From the NCBI RefSeq assembly GCF_006517535.1, contig NZ_VHQH01000036.1:16638-80637 (forward strand): a stretch of DNA of 64,000 nucleotides, read 5' to 3'. Positions 34,247 to 43,068 of this stretch are shown here, in pieces (the stretch's first letter is position 1; each line of letters begins with the position of its first letter). The notes beneath the pieces are model-generated. The model searched no databases. It had not been told where the DNA came from and saw nothing but the letters and a program-made list of their open reading frames with translations. The translations under genes were made by a program, and so were the position numbers. Origin of the DNA: Schumannella sp. 10F1B-5-1. Its GTDB lineage: Bacteria; Actinomycetota; Actinomycetes; Actinomycetales; Microbacteriaceae.

Positions 34247-35188
34247 ATGACCGCATCCACTCTTCCCACGCGGGCCGGGCGACAGCGCCCGGCCCAGCGA
34301 CCCGGCGCGCGACTGCGGCGCTGGAAGAACGACTTCGGCGGCTGGGCCTTCGTGCTGCCGGGCTCGCTGCTCGTGCTCGGGCTCTCGCTGTTCCCGGCCG
34401 GGTGGGCCCTGCTGCTCAGCTTCCAGAAGTGGGACGGCTTCAGCCCGCCGGAGGCGATCGGCGGCGGCAACTACGCCGAGCTCGTCGGCGACAGCGAGTT
34501 CTGGGATGCGGTCACCCACACCGGCGTCTACACGGCGCTGTTCGTGCCGATGTCGGTGCTCGCGGGGCTCTTCCTGGCCGTGGCGCTGAACCGCCGCATC
34601 CGCTTCATCGGGTTCTACCGCACCGCGATCTTCGTGCCCTTCGTGGCCTCGGCGGCCGCGACCGGCATCCTGTCGACCTACCTGTTCAACCCGCAGTTCG
34701 GCCTCGTCAACAACGTGCTGCGCGTGCTGGGCCTGCCGCAGCAGGGCTGGCTCGAAGACCGCAACGAGGCCATGTTCGTCATCGCGATCATGTCGCTGTG
34801 GGGGCAGGCCGCATTCACGACCGTCATCTACCTGGCCGCGCTGCAGGATGTTCCGGTCGAGCTGCTCGAGGCGGCTCGGCTCGACGGCGCGAACCGCTGG
34901 CAGTCCTTCTGGCGGGTCGTGTGGCCCCAGCTCAGCCCGGTGACCGTGTTCACCACGATCTGGCAGGTGATCCAGTCGATCCAGCTGTTCGATCTGGTCT
35001 ACACCTCGACCCGGGGAGGGCCGCTCGACTCGACGCAGACGATCGTCTACTACCTCTGGGAGAAGGCGTTCCGCGAGCTGCGCTTCGGCTACGGCTCGGC
35101 CGTCGCCTACGTGCTGTTCGGCATCACCCTCATCATCACCATCGTGGTCGTCGTCGACGGGCGCCGTCGCGGACAGGAGGCGTTCTGA
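34247..35188 (+). CDS. Sugar ABC transporter permease, MalF type (importer 3)
   Basis: 313 residues, six membrane helices, EAA loop LEAARLDGANRWQSFWRVVWP. The ATG is two bases after the binding-protein stop. It forms the channel with the following gene product. Confidence 0.92.
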   Translation: MTASTLPTRAGRQRPAQRPGARLRRWKNDFGGWAFVLPGSLLVLGLSLFPAGWALLLSFQKWDGFSPPEAIGGGNYAELVGDSEFWDAVTHTGVYTALFVPMSVLAGLFLAVALNRRIRFIGFYRTAIFVPFVASAAATGILSTYLFNPQFGLVNNVLRVLGLPQQGWLEDRNEAMFVIAIMSLWGQAAFTTVIYLAALQDVPVELLEAARLDGANRWQSFWRVVWPQLSPVTVFTTIWQVIQSIQLFDLVYTSTRGGPLDSTQTIVYYLWEKAFRELRFGYGSAVAYVLFGITLIITIVVVVDGRRRGQEAF

Positions 35189-36123
35189 TGGCGATCACCA
35201 CCGCATCCCGCTCGGTTCTCGAGGTCGCCGGCTCGTCGGCGCGGGTCGCCGAGCGCGACGCCGCCGAAACGGCGGGCGGGCGCCTCGCCGCCGTCACCCG
35301 GGCCCGCAAGCGCCGGCTGCCGAGCGCCTGGCACCTGTTCCTGCTGCCGGTGTCGTTGCTCTTCCTGCTGCCGTTCCTGCAGATGTTCCTCGCCTCGGTC
35401 TCGCCCGAGAAGGAGCTCGTCAGCTTCCCGCCGCCGTTCATCCCGTCGCGCATCGACTTCGGCGGCTACGTCGGGCTGTTCACCGAGTCGAACATCCTGC
35501 TCTGGCTGCTCAACACCGTGATCGTGTCGGTGACGGGCATCGTGTCGCACCTCATCCTGTGCTCGCTCGCCGGGTACGGCTTCGCGCGGCTCAAGTTCCG
35601 CGGGCGTCAGGTGGGCATGTTCGCGATCCTCGCGACGATCATGATCCCGACACAGCTGCTGATGATCCCGACCTACATCCTGTTCTCTCAGCTCGGGCTC
35701 GTGAACGGGCTCGGCGCGGCGATCGTGCCGTGGCTGTCGAGCGCCTTCGGCATCTTCCTCATGCGCCAGTTCTTCCTGTCGCTGCCCACCGAGCTCGAAG
35801 AGGCCGGGATGATCGACGGCGCGAACCGCTGGCAAGTGTTCGTGCGCATCATCCTGCCGCTGGCGAAGCCGGCGCTCACGACGCTCGCGATCTTCACCCT
35901 GCTCGGCTCGTGGAACGACCTGGTCTGGCCGCTCATCGCGATCAACGACGACCACGCCTTCACGCTGCAGCTCGGGCTCGCGAACTTCCAGGGCACGCGC
36001 CGCACCCAGTGGTCGCTGCTCATGGCGGGCAACGTGGTCGCGACGATGCCGCTGATCCTGTTCTTCCTGTTCGCGCAGAAGCAGTTCGTGCAGACGATGA
36101 CCCTGTCGGGCCTGAAAGGCTAG
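35188..36123 (+). CDS. Sugar ABC transporter permease, MalG type (importer 3)
   Basis: 311 residues with a roughly 45-residue cytoplasmic N-terminus and six membrane helices. The EAA loop reads LEEAGMIDGANRWQVFVRII. The start overlaps the MalF-type stop (TGATG). Again no ATPase gene follows; the next gene encodes a sugar kinase. Confidence 0.92.
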   Translation: MAITTASRSVLEVAGSSARVAERDAAETAGGRLAAVTRARKRRLPSAWHLFLLPVSLLFLLPFLQMFLASVSPEKELVSFPPPFIPSRIDFGGYVGLFTESNILLWLLNTVIVSVTGIVSHLILCSLAGYGFARLKFRGRQVGMFAILATIMIPTQLLMIPTYILFSQLGLVNGLGAAIVPWLSSAFGIFLMRQFFLSLPTELEEAGMIDGANRWQVFVRIILPLAKPALTTLAIFTLLGSWNDLVWPLIAINDDHAFTLQLGLANFQGTRRTQWSLLMAGNVVATMPLILFFLFAQKQFVQTMTLSGLKG

Positions 36124-36127
36124 GTGC

Positions 36128-37156
36128 ATGACCCTCATCGCGCTCGCGCCGAGCCCCGCCCTCGACGTGACGCATCGGGTCGTCGCGCTCGAACCCGGTG
36201 AGATCCACCGCCCGACCGAGGTCGTGCGGCTCGCCGGGGGCAAGGCCCTCAACGTCGTGCGCGCCGCCGGGGTGCTCGGGCTGCCGGCACGGGCGGTCGT
36301 GCCGCTCGGCGGCCGGATGGGCGTCGTCGTCGCGGGACTCGCGATCGACGAGGGCCTGGATGTGCGGGCGGTGCCGATCGCGGCCGAGGCGCGGCAGTGC
36401 CTGTCGCTCGTGCCCGACGAGGGCGCGCCGACCGAGTCGTACGAGCCGGCGCCGGTGCTGAGCGAGCGCGAGGCGCGGTCGCTCGCGTCGGCCGTGGGAG
36501 AGGAGCTCGCGGGGGCGCTGGCCGGCGAGGCGATCGGATCCGTCGCCGCGGCGGCTGACGCCGGCGACGCGCCGGTCTGGCTCGCGATCTCGGGCAGCCT
36601 GCCCGCCGCGCTCGTCAGCGCGCTGCTGCCGGTCGTCGAGCAGGCGACCGCGGCGGGCGTGCGCGTCGCCGTCGACAGCTCGGGCGACGGGCTCGCCGCG
36701 CTGCTGGATGCGCGACCCCACCTGGTCAAGGTGAACCGCGCCGAGGCGGCCGGGGTCGTGGGGGCTGCGTTCGGTGCGGCCGGCGCCGCGGCCGGCGAGG
36801 ACAACGCGACCGACGCGCCGCTGCTCGAGCTCGCGACGGCGCTGCGCGACCGCGCGGGACGCGACGACGGCCTCGTCGTCGTGACCGACGGGGCGCACGG
36901 CGCGCTCGCGCTGAATTCCGCCGGGGCGTGGCTCGCGCATCCCGACCCCGAGCCGGGCCGCTTCGCCGTTGGCAGCGGCGACAGCTTCCTCGCGGGCTTC
37001 GTCGCCGGTCTCGTCGCGGGCGAGCCGACCGAGAGCGCCCTGGCCCGGGCGAGCGCCGCGGGCAGCGCGAACACGCGCTCGCTCGGGGCGGCGCGTCTCG
37101 CGGTCGCCGACCTCGACGCCGCGGCGTCGCGCATCCGGGTCGAGAAGCTCGGCTGA
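36128..37156 (+). CDS. PfkB-family sugar-phosphate kinase (LacC/FruK type)
   Basis: 342 residues. It starts TLIALAPSPALD and has GGKALNVVRAAGVLG, the glycine-rich start of LacC/FruK-type kinases. The C-terminal signature reads GSGDSFLAGF with catalytic Asp285 (most relatives have GAGDS). Ser for Ala in that motif is unusual but tolerable. Expected reaction: phosphorylation of tagatose-6-phosphate or fructose-1-phosphate. Placed 4 nt after the importer-3 genes and under the same control as the isomerase, it supports the tagatose route. Confidence 0.83.
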   Translation: MTLIALAPSPALDVTHRVVALEPGEIHRPTEVVRLAGGKALNVVRAAGVLGLPARAVVPLGGRMGVVVAGLAIDEGLDVRAVPIAAEARQCLSLVPDEGAPTESYEPAPVLSEREARSLASAVGEELAGALAGEAIGSVAAAADAGDAPVWLAISGSLPAALVSALLPVVEQATAAGVRVAVDSSGDGLAALLDARPHLVKVNRAEAAGVVGAAFGAAGAAAGEDNATDAPLLELATALRDRAGRDDGLVVVTDGAHGALALNSAGAWLAHPDPEPGRFAVGSGDSFLAGFVAGLVAGEPTESALARASAAGSANTRSLGAARLAVADLDAAASRIRVEKLG

Positions 37157-37213
37157 CGCATCCCGTGCGAGTGCGTCATCTCCGCGTCATCGACCGCGCC
37201 GCACACTGACACC

Positions 37214-38992
37214 GTGACCACCGCACGACGCCGCCTCGCCGCCACCCTGTTCGCCGGGCTGACCGCCCTCGTGCTGGCGGCCTGCACGGGCGCATCGGCG
37301 CCGAAGCCCGCGAGCGAAGGCCACGCCGCCGCCGCGTCCACCCGCACCGACGACACGAGCGGCGTCGACGACGGCGGCACGGGCCTGACGGTGCACGGCG
37401 GCCCGCAGTACGAGCTGCTCGGCGCCGGCCCTGACGGCGTGACCGTGCGGAAGGGCGACGACTGGAGCCTTCCGGGCTGGGCGCGACCCGCATCCAACTC
37501 GGGCTTCTTCAGCGAGACCGGGGCGCCCGACTGGGGCGTGGGCGTGCGCAGCGTCGACGTGAGCTGGCGGCAGATCGCGCCGAGCTCCGACGCGGCGATC
37601 GACGGCGGCCGCGCCGGGAAAGCCCAGGGCATGGACTTCGAGTCGCTGGATGCGCAGCTCGCCGCCGCGCGCGCGACCGACGGCGGCTACTGGATGCGCA
37701 TCTTCGCGAGCGGCACGACGTGGGCGCCGAAGCGCGTCGCCGCCGACTGCGGGGTGTCGAGCTACGGCCCCGACTACGACGGGCAGCGGCACCTGCCGAT
37801 CTGGGACGAGTGCGTCTGGTCGCACCTTCTGGCGACCTACCGGGAGCTGTTCCGCGACCAGGGGCTCGCCGCCGATCCGAAGCTGCGCTTCGTCTACGTG
37901 CCCGGCGCCTTCACCTGGGCCGAGTTCGACTACGACATCATCGGCGACGCCGCGGAGTCGGGCGACCTGACGTGGAAGCAGTACAGCTCCTGGTACTCGC
38001 ACGCCTGGAGCGACCTGGTCGAGATCTTCGGCCCGAACGCGAACAAGCTGGTCTTCACGGGCGAGGACTACCCGTGGGGCCCCTTCGGCGCGAAAGACGA
38101 CCTGCTCGCGAAGCAGGCGGTGGATGCGGGGCTCGGCATCCGCACGGGCATCACCGAGCTGTCGAACTTCCACCTCAGCGAGGCGCCGGCCTACGGCTCG
38201 CACCGGCAGGACGACGGGCATCTCGTGGTCGACGAGACCCTGCCCATCCACGACGGCATCCGCATCGTCGCGACCGAGAACGAGTGCTACACGGCCTGCG
38301 GCTACGCGACCGACGACCCGTACTACGCGGTGCGGCAGTCGAACCTCAAGGGGCTGCAGCTGCGCATGAACTGGATCTACGTCGTGCCCGGCGACTCCTA
38401 TCTCGGGCCGTTCGCGAAGCACTGGGACTGGGTGCGCCTGTCGATCGGGCAGACCGCGTCGACCTCGGCCGACGCCTGGGCCGACCTGCGCACGGCCGAC
38501 GACACGGCGATCGGAGCGAAGGTGCGCAACCTCGAGCGCTGGCTCGTGCAGGTCGACGAACCCGGCTCGGTCGCCCACCGCAGCACGGCCGACGTGCACC
38601 GGAACGTGTTCGAGAAGGACAACGGCACCGCGTGGGAGGGCCTGACCACGAAGGTCGATTCGGGTGATACCGGCTTCGTCTTCGACGTGGATGCGCGCTT
38701 CGCGGCCGCGGCCGCCGCCTCGGATGCCGCGGGCACCACCCTGCTCAAGGTCACCTACCTCGACGAGGGCTCGGGCGACGTGACGGTGACGACCCCGGCG
38801 GGCGACGCGGCGGCGCGCATCCCGCGCACCGACTCGGGGGAGTGGGTGACGGCGACGGTCGCGCTGCCCGCGGGCGCGCTCGGCGCGGGCTCGGGCGCGG
38901 GCGACGCCGCCGGCGCGCACCGCCTGCGATTCGGCGTGGCCGACGACGCCGACGACCTCACCGTGCGCTTCGTGCGCGTCATCCGCGTCTGA
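37214..38992 (+). CDS. Lipoprotein with a probable TIM-barrel glycan-active domain (family not recognised)
   Basis: 592 residues. Lipobox LAAC at Cys24. The central part has the build of a beta/alpha-barrel glycosidase-like protein: VDVSWRQIAPSS, then a strand-loop YWMRIFASGTTW, LPIWDECVWSHLL, FVYVPGAFTWAEF with a Glu near the strand end, and VFTGEDYPWGPF with another Glu. The two Glu residues at strand ends could be a catalytic pair. The C-terminal 110 residues look like a beta-sandwich. I cannot assign a family. Surface location and neighbours (importer 3, GH92) suggest it works on external glycans. Confidence 0.6.
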   Translation: MTTARRRLAATLFAGLTALVLAACTGASAPKPASEGHAAAASTRTDDTSGVDDGGTGLTVHGGPQYELLGAGPDGVTVRKGDDWSLPGWARPASNSGFFSETGAPDWGVGVRSVDVSWRQIAPSSDAAIDGGRAGKAQGMDFESLDAQLAAARATDGGYWMRIFASGTTWAPKRVAADCGVSSYGPDYDGQRHLPIWDECVWSHLLATYRELFRDQGLAADPKLRFVYVPGAFTWAEFDYDIIGDAAESGDLTWKQYSSWYSHAWSDLVEIFGPNANKLVFTGEDYPWGPFGAKDDLLAKQAVDAGLGIRTGITELSNFHLSEAPAYGSHRQDDGHLVVDETLPIHDGIRIVATENECYTACGYATDDPYYAVRQSNLKGLQLRMNWIYVVPGDSYLGPFAKHWDWVRLSIGQTASTSADAWADLRTADDTAIGAKVRNLERWLVQVDEPGSVAHRSTADVHRNVFEKDNGTAWEGLTTKVDSGDTGFVFDVDARFAAAAAASDAAGTTLLKVTYLDEGSGDVTVTTPAGDAAARIPRTDSGEWVTATVALPAGALGAGSGAGDAAGAHRLRFGVADDADDLTVRFVRVIRV

Positions 38993-39005
38993 CCGAGTCC
39001 GCCCC

Positions 39006-42000
39006 TCAGCCCTGCACGGGTGTCCGGGTCGTGCGGCGGTCGGCGGCGGGCGCGCTCACGCTGATCGGCACGGTGGCGCTCGCCCGCACCCCGTCGGCGT
39101 CGGCGACCGTGATGGTCGCGGTGACGACGCCCGGCTTCGCGTAGGTGTGCGCGCCCGAGACGGCGTAGGTCGGCGAGCCGTCGTCGGCGGTGCCCGCGGG
39201 CGCGACCGTGCCGGGCTCGGCGGCTGAGCCGTCGCCCCAGTCGATCGTCGCCGTGTACGAGCCGGCCGAGGTCGCCGCGCCGTGCGCGACGGTCGCGAGC
39301 ACGCCCTCGAAGACCGCGCCGGGCGTCGCGGCGAGACCCGTCGCGGCCGTCACGGTCACGGGCGGCACGGCGCGCTGCAGCGCCACGTCGTCGACCCAGC
39401 CGCGCAGGTAGCCCGTCGCGTCGCCGTCGCCGCCGTGCGTCTGCGGGGCGAACGACAGCAGCAGCGCATCCACCGTCTTGCCGACGGCGGAGGCGGGCAG
39501 CTCGGCCGTCACGTGGTTCCAGCTGTCGGACTTCAGCGCCGACCCCTGCTCGGCCGCCGTCAGCGCGGCGCCGTTCGAGGCGGTGGGCGCGTCGGCGCTC
39601 AGCAGGGTGCCGTCGGTGAAGCGCACGTCGACCGCGACATCGCCGCTGGCATCCTGCACGTAGTCGGCGAACGGGCCGCCGTCCTTCTGCGGACGGATCC
39701 AGTACGAGATCGTGTCGCCCTCCGCGACCGTCGGCGCGGCGCCGGTCGCGGTCACGTCGAGCAGCAGGTTGGATGCGGTGGCTCCGGCCTTCGTGCCGCG
39801 CCCCGAGTAGACGAGCGACTGGCTGCCGTCGTGCGGGTCGCCCGCCTGCACCTTCGTCTCGGCCGCCGGGATGTCGCAGCAGTAGCCGCCGACGCCGTCG
39901 TTCGTGACCGCGACGCTGGGCGCGGGCTGCGGCTGACCCTGCTCGAAGCCGGTCGCGATCAGGTCGCTGACCTGTGCCGCGATGGCCACCGTGACTTTCT
40001 GGCTCACGAGCGTGTCGGATCCAGCCTTCACCGTCACCGTGACGACGTGGTCGCCGACCGCGGTGTCGTCGGCGGCGCGCAGCGTGACGGCGGCGTCGCC
40101 GGCTCCGGTCTCATCGAGCGCGATCGTGCCCGAGGCCGGGTCGGCGGTGATGCCGTCGGCGCCGTCGACCGACCAGGTGATCTTCGCCCCGCCGGCCGCG
40201 TTGTCGGAGGCGGCGACGCGCTGCACATGCAGCTTCACCGCATCCGTCACGCCGCCCGGAACCGCGGACACGTTCGCCGGGGCGACCGAGGCGAGGTGCG
40301 AGCGCTCGCCGTCGCGCACCGAGGGCGGCGCATCCGACTCGGCCGTGCCGCGCGTCGTGTTCGGAGTCGACGAGAGCTTGTAGTCGACCTGGGTGTCGCG
40401 GGTGATCGCGTCGGCGGCCAGGTAGACCTTCGAGGTCGACTTCCCATCCACCTTCATCGACTGGATGTACGGCTTGTCGAGCCCGGCGCCCGGCGACGAG
40501 AGGTGCAGCACGGGGCCGTCGGCGCGGTGCAGCACGATCTCGGGGAACAGCGGGGTCGCCGTCGCGAGCTCGGCGCGCGAGGGGTTCTGCGGGTAGAGGC
40601 CCATCGCCGAGAACACGAGCCATGACGACATCTGCCCGAGGTCGTCATTGCCCGGGATGCCGTCGGGACCGTTCGGCGAGCCGTCCTCCGTGTCGATCCA
40701 CAGCTGGCGGATCGTCTCGCGCACGGTCTGCTGCGTCTTCCACGGCTGACCGGCGTAGTCGTAGAGCCACGGCGTCGCGATCGAGGGCTCGTTGTCGACG
40801 TTGGCGTGCAGGTTGGTGTCCCACGAGCCGCCCGCGAGCGTCCACTCGTTGGGCACGCCGTTGCCGTTCTCGTCGCCGACCTCGCGGAAGAAGGAGTCGA
40901 GGCGCTCGGCGGCCTTCTCGCGGCCTCCCATCGCGGCGAAGAGTCCCGCCGGGTCGTGCTGCACCATCCACACGTACTGCGCCGCGGTGCCCTCGACGAA
41001 GCCGTCGCTCGACGCCGGGTCGAAGCCCGACTTCCACGAGCCGTCGGCGTTGCGGCCCTGGATGTAGCCGCCCTCGGGCGTCGCCTGCGGGTTGAACTGG
41101 TTCTGCCACGACTGAGAGCGCGCGGTGAACTCGGCGTAGTCGTCCTCGTTGCCCAGGTACTGGGCCAGCTGAGCGAGCCCGGCATCCGCGACGCCCATCT
41201 CGAGCGTCTCGTTCGGGCAGCCCCAGGCGTTGCAGCCCTCGGGGTAGTAGCCGTGCTCGAGGAACTGGTCGAGCGAGGGGCGCTGGCCGACGACGGCGAT
41301 GTTCCAGCCGGCGCGCGACAGGTCGTCGTCGGTCGGCACGCGGGCGGCCTGGGCGAGCGAGGCGTAGGCGCCCTTGACGTCGAAGTCGGTGCCGCCGAAG
41401 GCGACGATTCCCGCGATCGCGGCGGCCGAGGGGTCGCCGACCATCACATGCGTCGTGCCGGAGTTGTGGGTCCAGCGATCCCACACGCCGCCGTTCTGGT
41501 TCGCCTGGTTCAGCAGCGACTGGCCGATGTCCGAGCCGCGCTTCGCGTCGAGCAGGGTGACCAGCTGCACCTGGGATCGATAGACGTCCCAGCCGGAGAA
41601 GGTCTGGTACTGCGCATCCTGACCCTTGGTGAGCTTGTGCGCCTTCAGGTCCATGCCCGTGTACTTCCCCGTCACGTCGTTCGCGATCGAGGGGTGCAGC
41701 AGCGCGTGGTACAGCGCCGAGTAGAACGTCGTGCGCTCGGCGTCGGTGCCGCCGCCGGTGCGGATGCGCGTCAGCTCGGTGTTCCAGGCGGCCTTCGTCT
41801 GCTTCGCGACCTGCGCGCGGGTCGTGCCGACCGGGTTCTCGGTCGCCAGGTTCTTCTTCGCGCCCGCCAGGTCGACATAGCTGATGCCGACGCGCATGTT
41901 CACCGAGCGGCTCTTCGACGTGTCGAAGCTCACGTAGCCGCCCGAGCCCTTCCCTGCCGGCGGGTAGCCGCCGGGGTAGGTCGTGCCGCCCTCGGCCGTC

Positions 42001-42857
42001 GTCGCACCGGGGGTGAGCGTCGCATCCTGCCAGGTGCCCGTCGTGGCGAAGGCGGTGTCGAACTCGGCCACGAAGTGCACGGTGTAGTAGCTCTTCTGCA
42101 GGATGCCGTCGCCGGTGAACCCGCCGCAGAAGTTGCCGCTCGTGACCGAGCCGGTGATGCGGCGGTTCTTCGCGTCGATCTGGATGTCGGCATCGCTCGA
42201 CCCGACGAGCGAATCGGAGGTGCGCACCAGCAGCGTCGCGGGGGAGCCCTTCGGATAGGTGAAGGTGCCCGAGCCGGTGCGGGTCGTGGCGGCGAGCTTC
42301 ACGCCGACGCCGTTGTCGAGATCGACGCCGTAGCTGCCGGGGGTCGCGCTCTCACGAGCGTGCGAGAAGGTGGAGGTCATCGGGGTGCCGGCCGCGTCGG
42401 CGGCGAGCGGCGAGGTCGTGACCTGCTGGGCGAGCGGCATGATCGGGATGTCGCCGCTGAGGCCCGCGCATCCGGCGCCCGAGACGTGGGTGAGCGAGAA
42501 GCCGCGGACCGTGTTCGAACCGTACTCGTAGCCGCTCGGGCTCGGCGTGCGCACGGTGCCGTCGCTGCGCACGGTGCTCTGGTCGGGGCTCCAGGCGAGC
42601 ATGCCGAAGGGGGCGACCGCGCCGGGGAAGGTGTTGCCGGCGTTCGACGATCCGATCAGCGGGTCGACCGTCGCAGCCGGGTCGGTGATGAGCGTCGTCG
42701 CGGCGTCGGCCGGGGCCGGCGCGGTGGCGAGGGCGCCGGCGGCCGCGAGGGCCAGCGCGAGGCCTCCGGCGAGGGCGACGCGGGCCGCGCGGGGCCTGCG
42801 GGCTCCGCGGCTGCTGGCGGGGGATGACGTGGGGGATGCCTGCACGACCTGCTCCAT
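39006..42857 (-). CDS. Secreted alpha-mannosidase, glycoside hydrolase family 92, with PKD domain
   Basis: 1283 residues with a long signal peptide (hydrophobic core about 27-47). The GH92 signature VDPLIGSSNAGNTFPGAVAP is at residues 64-83. Further conserved stretches are DVYRSQVQLVTLL, WDRWTHNSGTTHVMVGDP and GNDDLGQMSSWLVFSAMGLY. GH92 enzymes are Ca2+-dependent exo-alpha-mannosidases acting on N-glycans or yeast mannan. After the catalytic part come a roughly 300-residue beta-rich region and a PKD-like domain (about 1195-1265). A perfect LacI-type palindrome lies upstream. Convergent with the lipoprotein gene at 37214. Confidence 0.95.
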   Translation of the reverse strand: MEQVVQASPTSSPASSRGARRPRAARVALAGGLALALAAAGALATAPAPADAATTLITDPAATVDPLIGSSNAGNTFPGAVAPFGMLAWSPDQSTVRSDGTVRTPSPSGYEYGSNTVRGFSLTHVSGAGCAGLSGDIPIMPLAQQVTTSPLAADAAGTPMTSTFSHARESATPGSYGVDLDNGVGVKLAATTRTGSGTFTYPKGSPATLLVRTSDSLVGSSDADIQIDAKNRRITGSVTSGNFCGGFTGDGILQKSYYTVHFVAEFDTAFATTGTWQDATLTPGATTAEGGTTYPGGYPPAGKGSGGYVSFDTSKSRSVNMRVGISYVDLAGAKKNLATENPVGTTRAQVAKQTKAAWNTELTRIRTGGGTDAERTTFYSALYHALLHPSIANDVTGKYTGMDLKAHKLTKGQDAQYQTFSGWDVYRSQVQLVTLLDAKRGSDIGQSLLNQANQNGGVWDRWTHNSGTTHVMVGDPSAAAIAGIVAFGGTDFDVKGAYASLAQAARVPTDDDLSRAGWNIAVVGQRPSLDQFLEHGYYPEGCNAWGCPNETLEMGVADAGLAQLAQYLGNEDDYAEFTARSQSWQNQFNPQATPEGGYIQGRNADGSWKSGFDPASSDGFVEGTAAQYVWMVQHDPAGLFAAMGGREKAAERLDSFFREVGDENGNGVPNEWTLAGGSWDTNLHANVDNEPSIATPWLYDYAGQPWKTQQTVRETIRQLWIDTEDGSPNGPDGIPGNDDLGQMSSWLVFSAMGLYPQNPSRAELATATPLFPEIVLHRADGPVLHLSSPGAGLDKPYIQSMKVDGKSTSKVYLAADAITRDTQVDYKLSSTPNTTRGTAESDAPPSVRDGERSHLASVAPANVSAVPGGVTDAVKLHVQRVAASDNAAGGAKITWSVDGADGITADPASGTIALDETGAGDAAVTLRAADDTAVGDHVVTVTVKAGSDTLVSQKVTVAIAAQVSDLIATGFEQGQPQPAPSVAVTNDGVGGYCCDIPAAETKVQAGDPHDGSQSLVYSGRGTKAGATASNLLLDVTATGAAPTVAEGDTISYWIRPQKDGGPFADYVQDASGDVAVDVRFTDGTLLSADAPTASNGAALTAAEQGSALKSDSWNHVTAELPASAVGKTVDALLLSFAPQTHGGDGDATGYLRGWVDDVALQRAVPPVTVTAATGLAATPGAVFEGVLATVAHGAATSAGSYTATIDWGDGSAAEPGTVAPAGTADDGSPTYAVSGAHTYAKPGVVTATITVADADGVRASATVPISVSAPAADRRTTRTPVQG

Positions 42858-42897
42858 CGACGATGACGAACGCGAACCCGGTCATCAGATCACAGAT

Positions 42898-42911
42898 TGA
42901 CAGCGCTGTCA
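42898..42911 (-). promoter_or_regulatory. LacI-type operator before the GH92 gene
   Basis: The 14-bp perfect palindrome TGACAGCGCTGTCA matches the general LacI-family operator form with a central CG step. It lies 41-54 nt upstream of the GH92 start. No LacI-family gene is present in the window. Confidence 0.65.
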
Positions 42912-42920
42912 CCCCCAAAA

Positions 42921-42941
42921 GGGGGACACGCGTCGTCCCCC
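42921..42941. repeat. Short hairpin in the GH92 upstream region
   Basis: GGGGGAC-N7-GTCCCCC; an overlapping CCCCC-AAAA-GGGGG hairpin starts at 42912. Position suggests an upstream terminator or regulatory structure. Confidence 0.4.
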
Positions 42942-42971
42942 GTCGCGGGCATCCCTCGCCCATGCCGTTGT

Positions 42972-43048
42972 CTGCGGCAGGGGTTTCCGGCGACACGCCG
43001 CCGCGAGGTCGCGGCGTCGCGGCGTGTCGCCGGAAACCCCTCACGCAG
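42972..43048. repeat. Very long inverted repeat between the MurA-like and GH92 genes
   Basis: Arms 42972-43001 and 43019-43048 are 30 nt long with two mismatches; the inner 22 bp (42980-43001 with 43019-43040) are perfect. The 17-nt spacer is itself GC-rich. It lies 20 nt after the stop of the minus-strand MurA-like gene and could end that transcript; it could also form a cruciform. Confidence 0.75.
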
Positions 43049-43068
43049 AGATCACGGGATGCGGCGGG

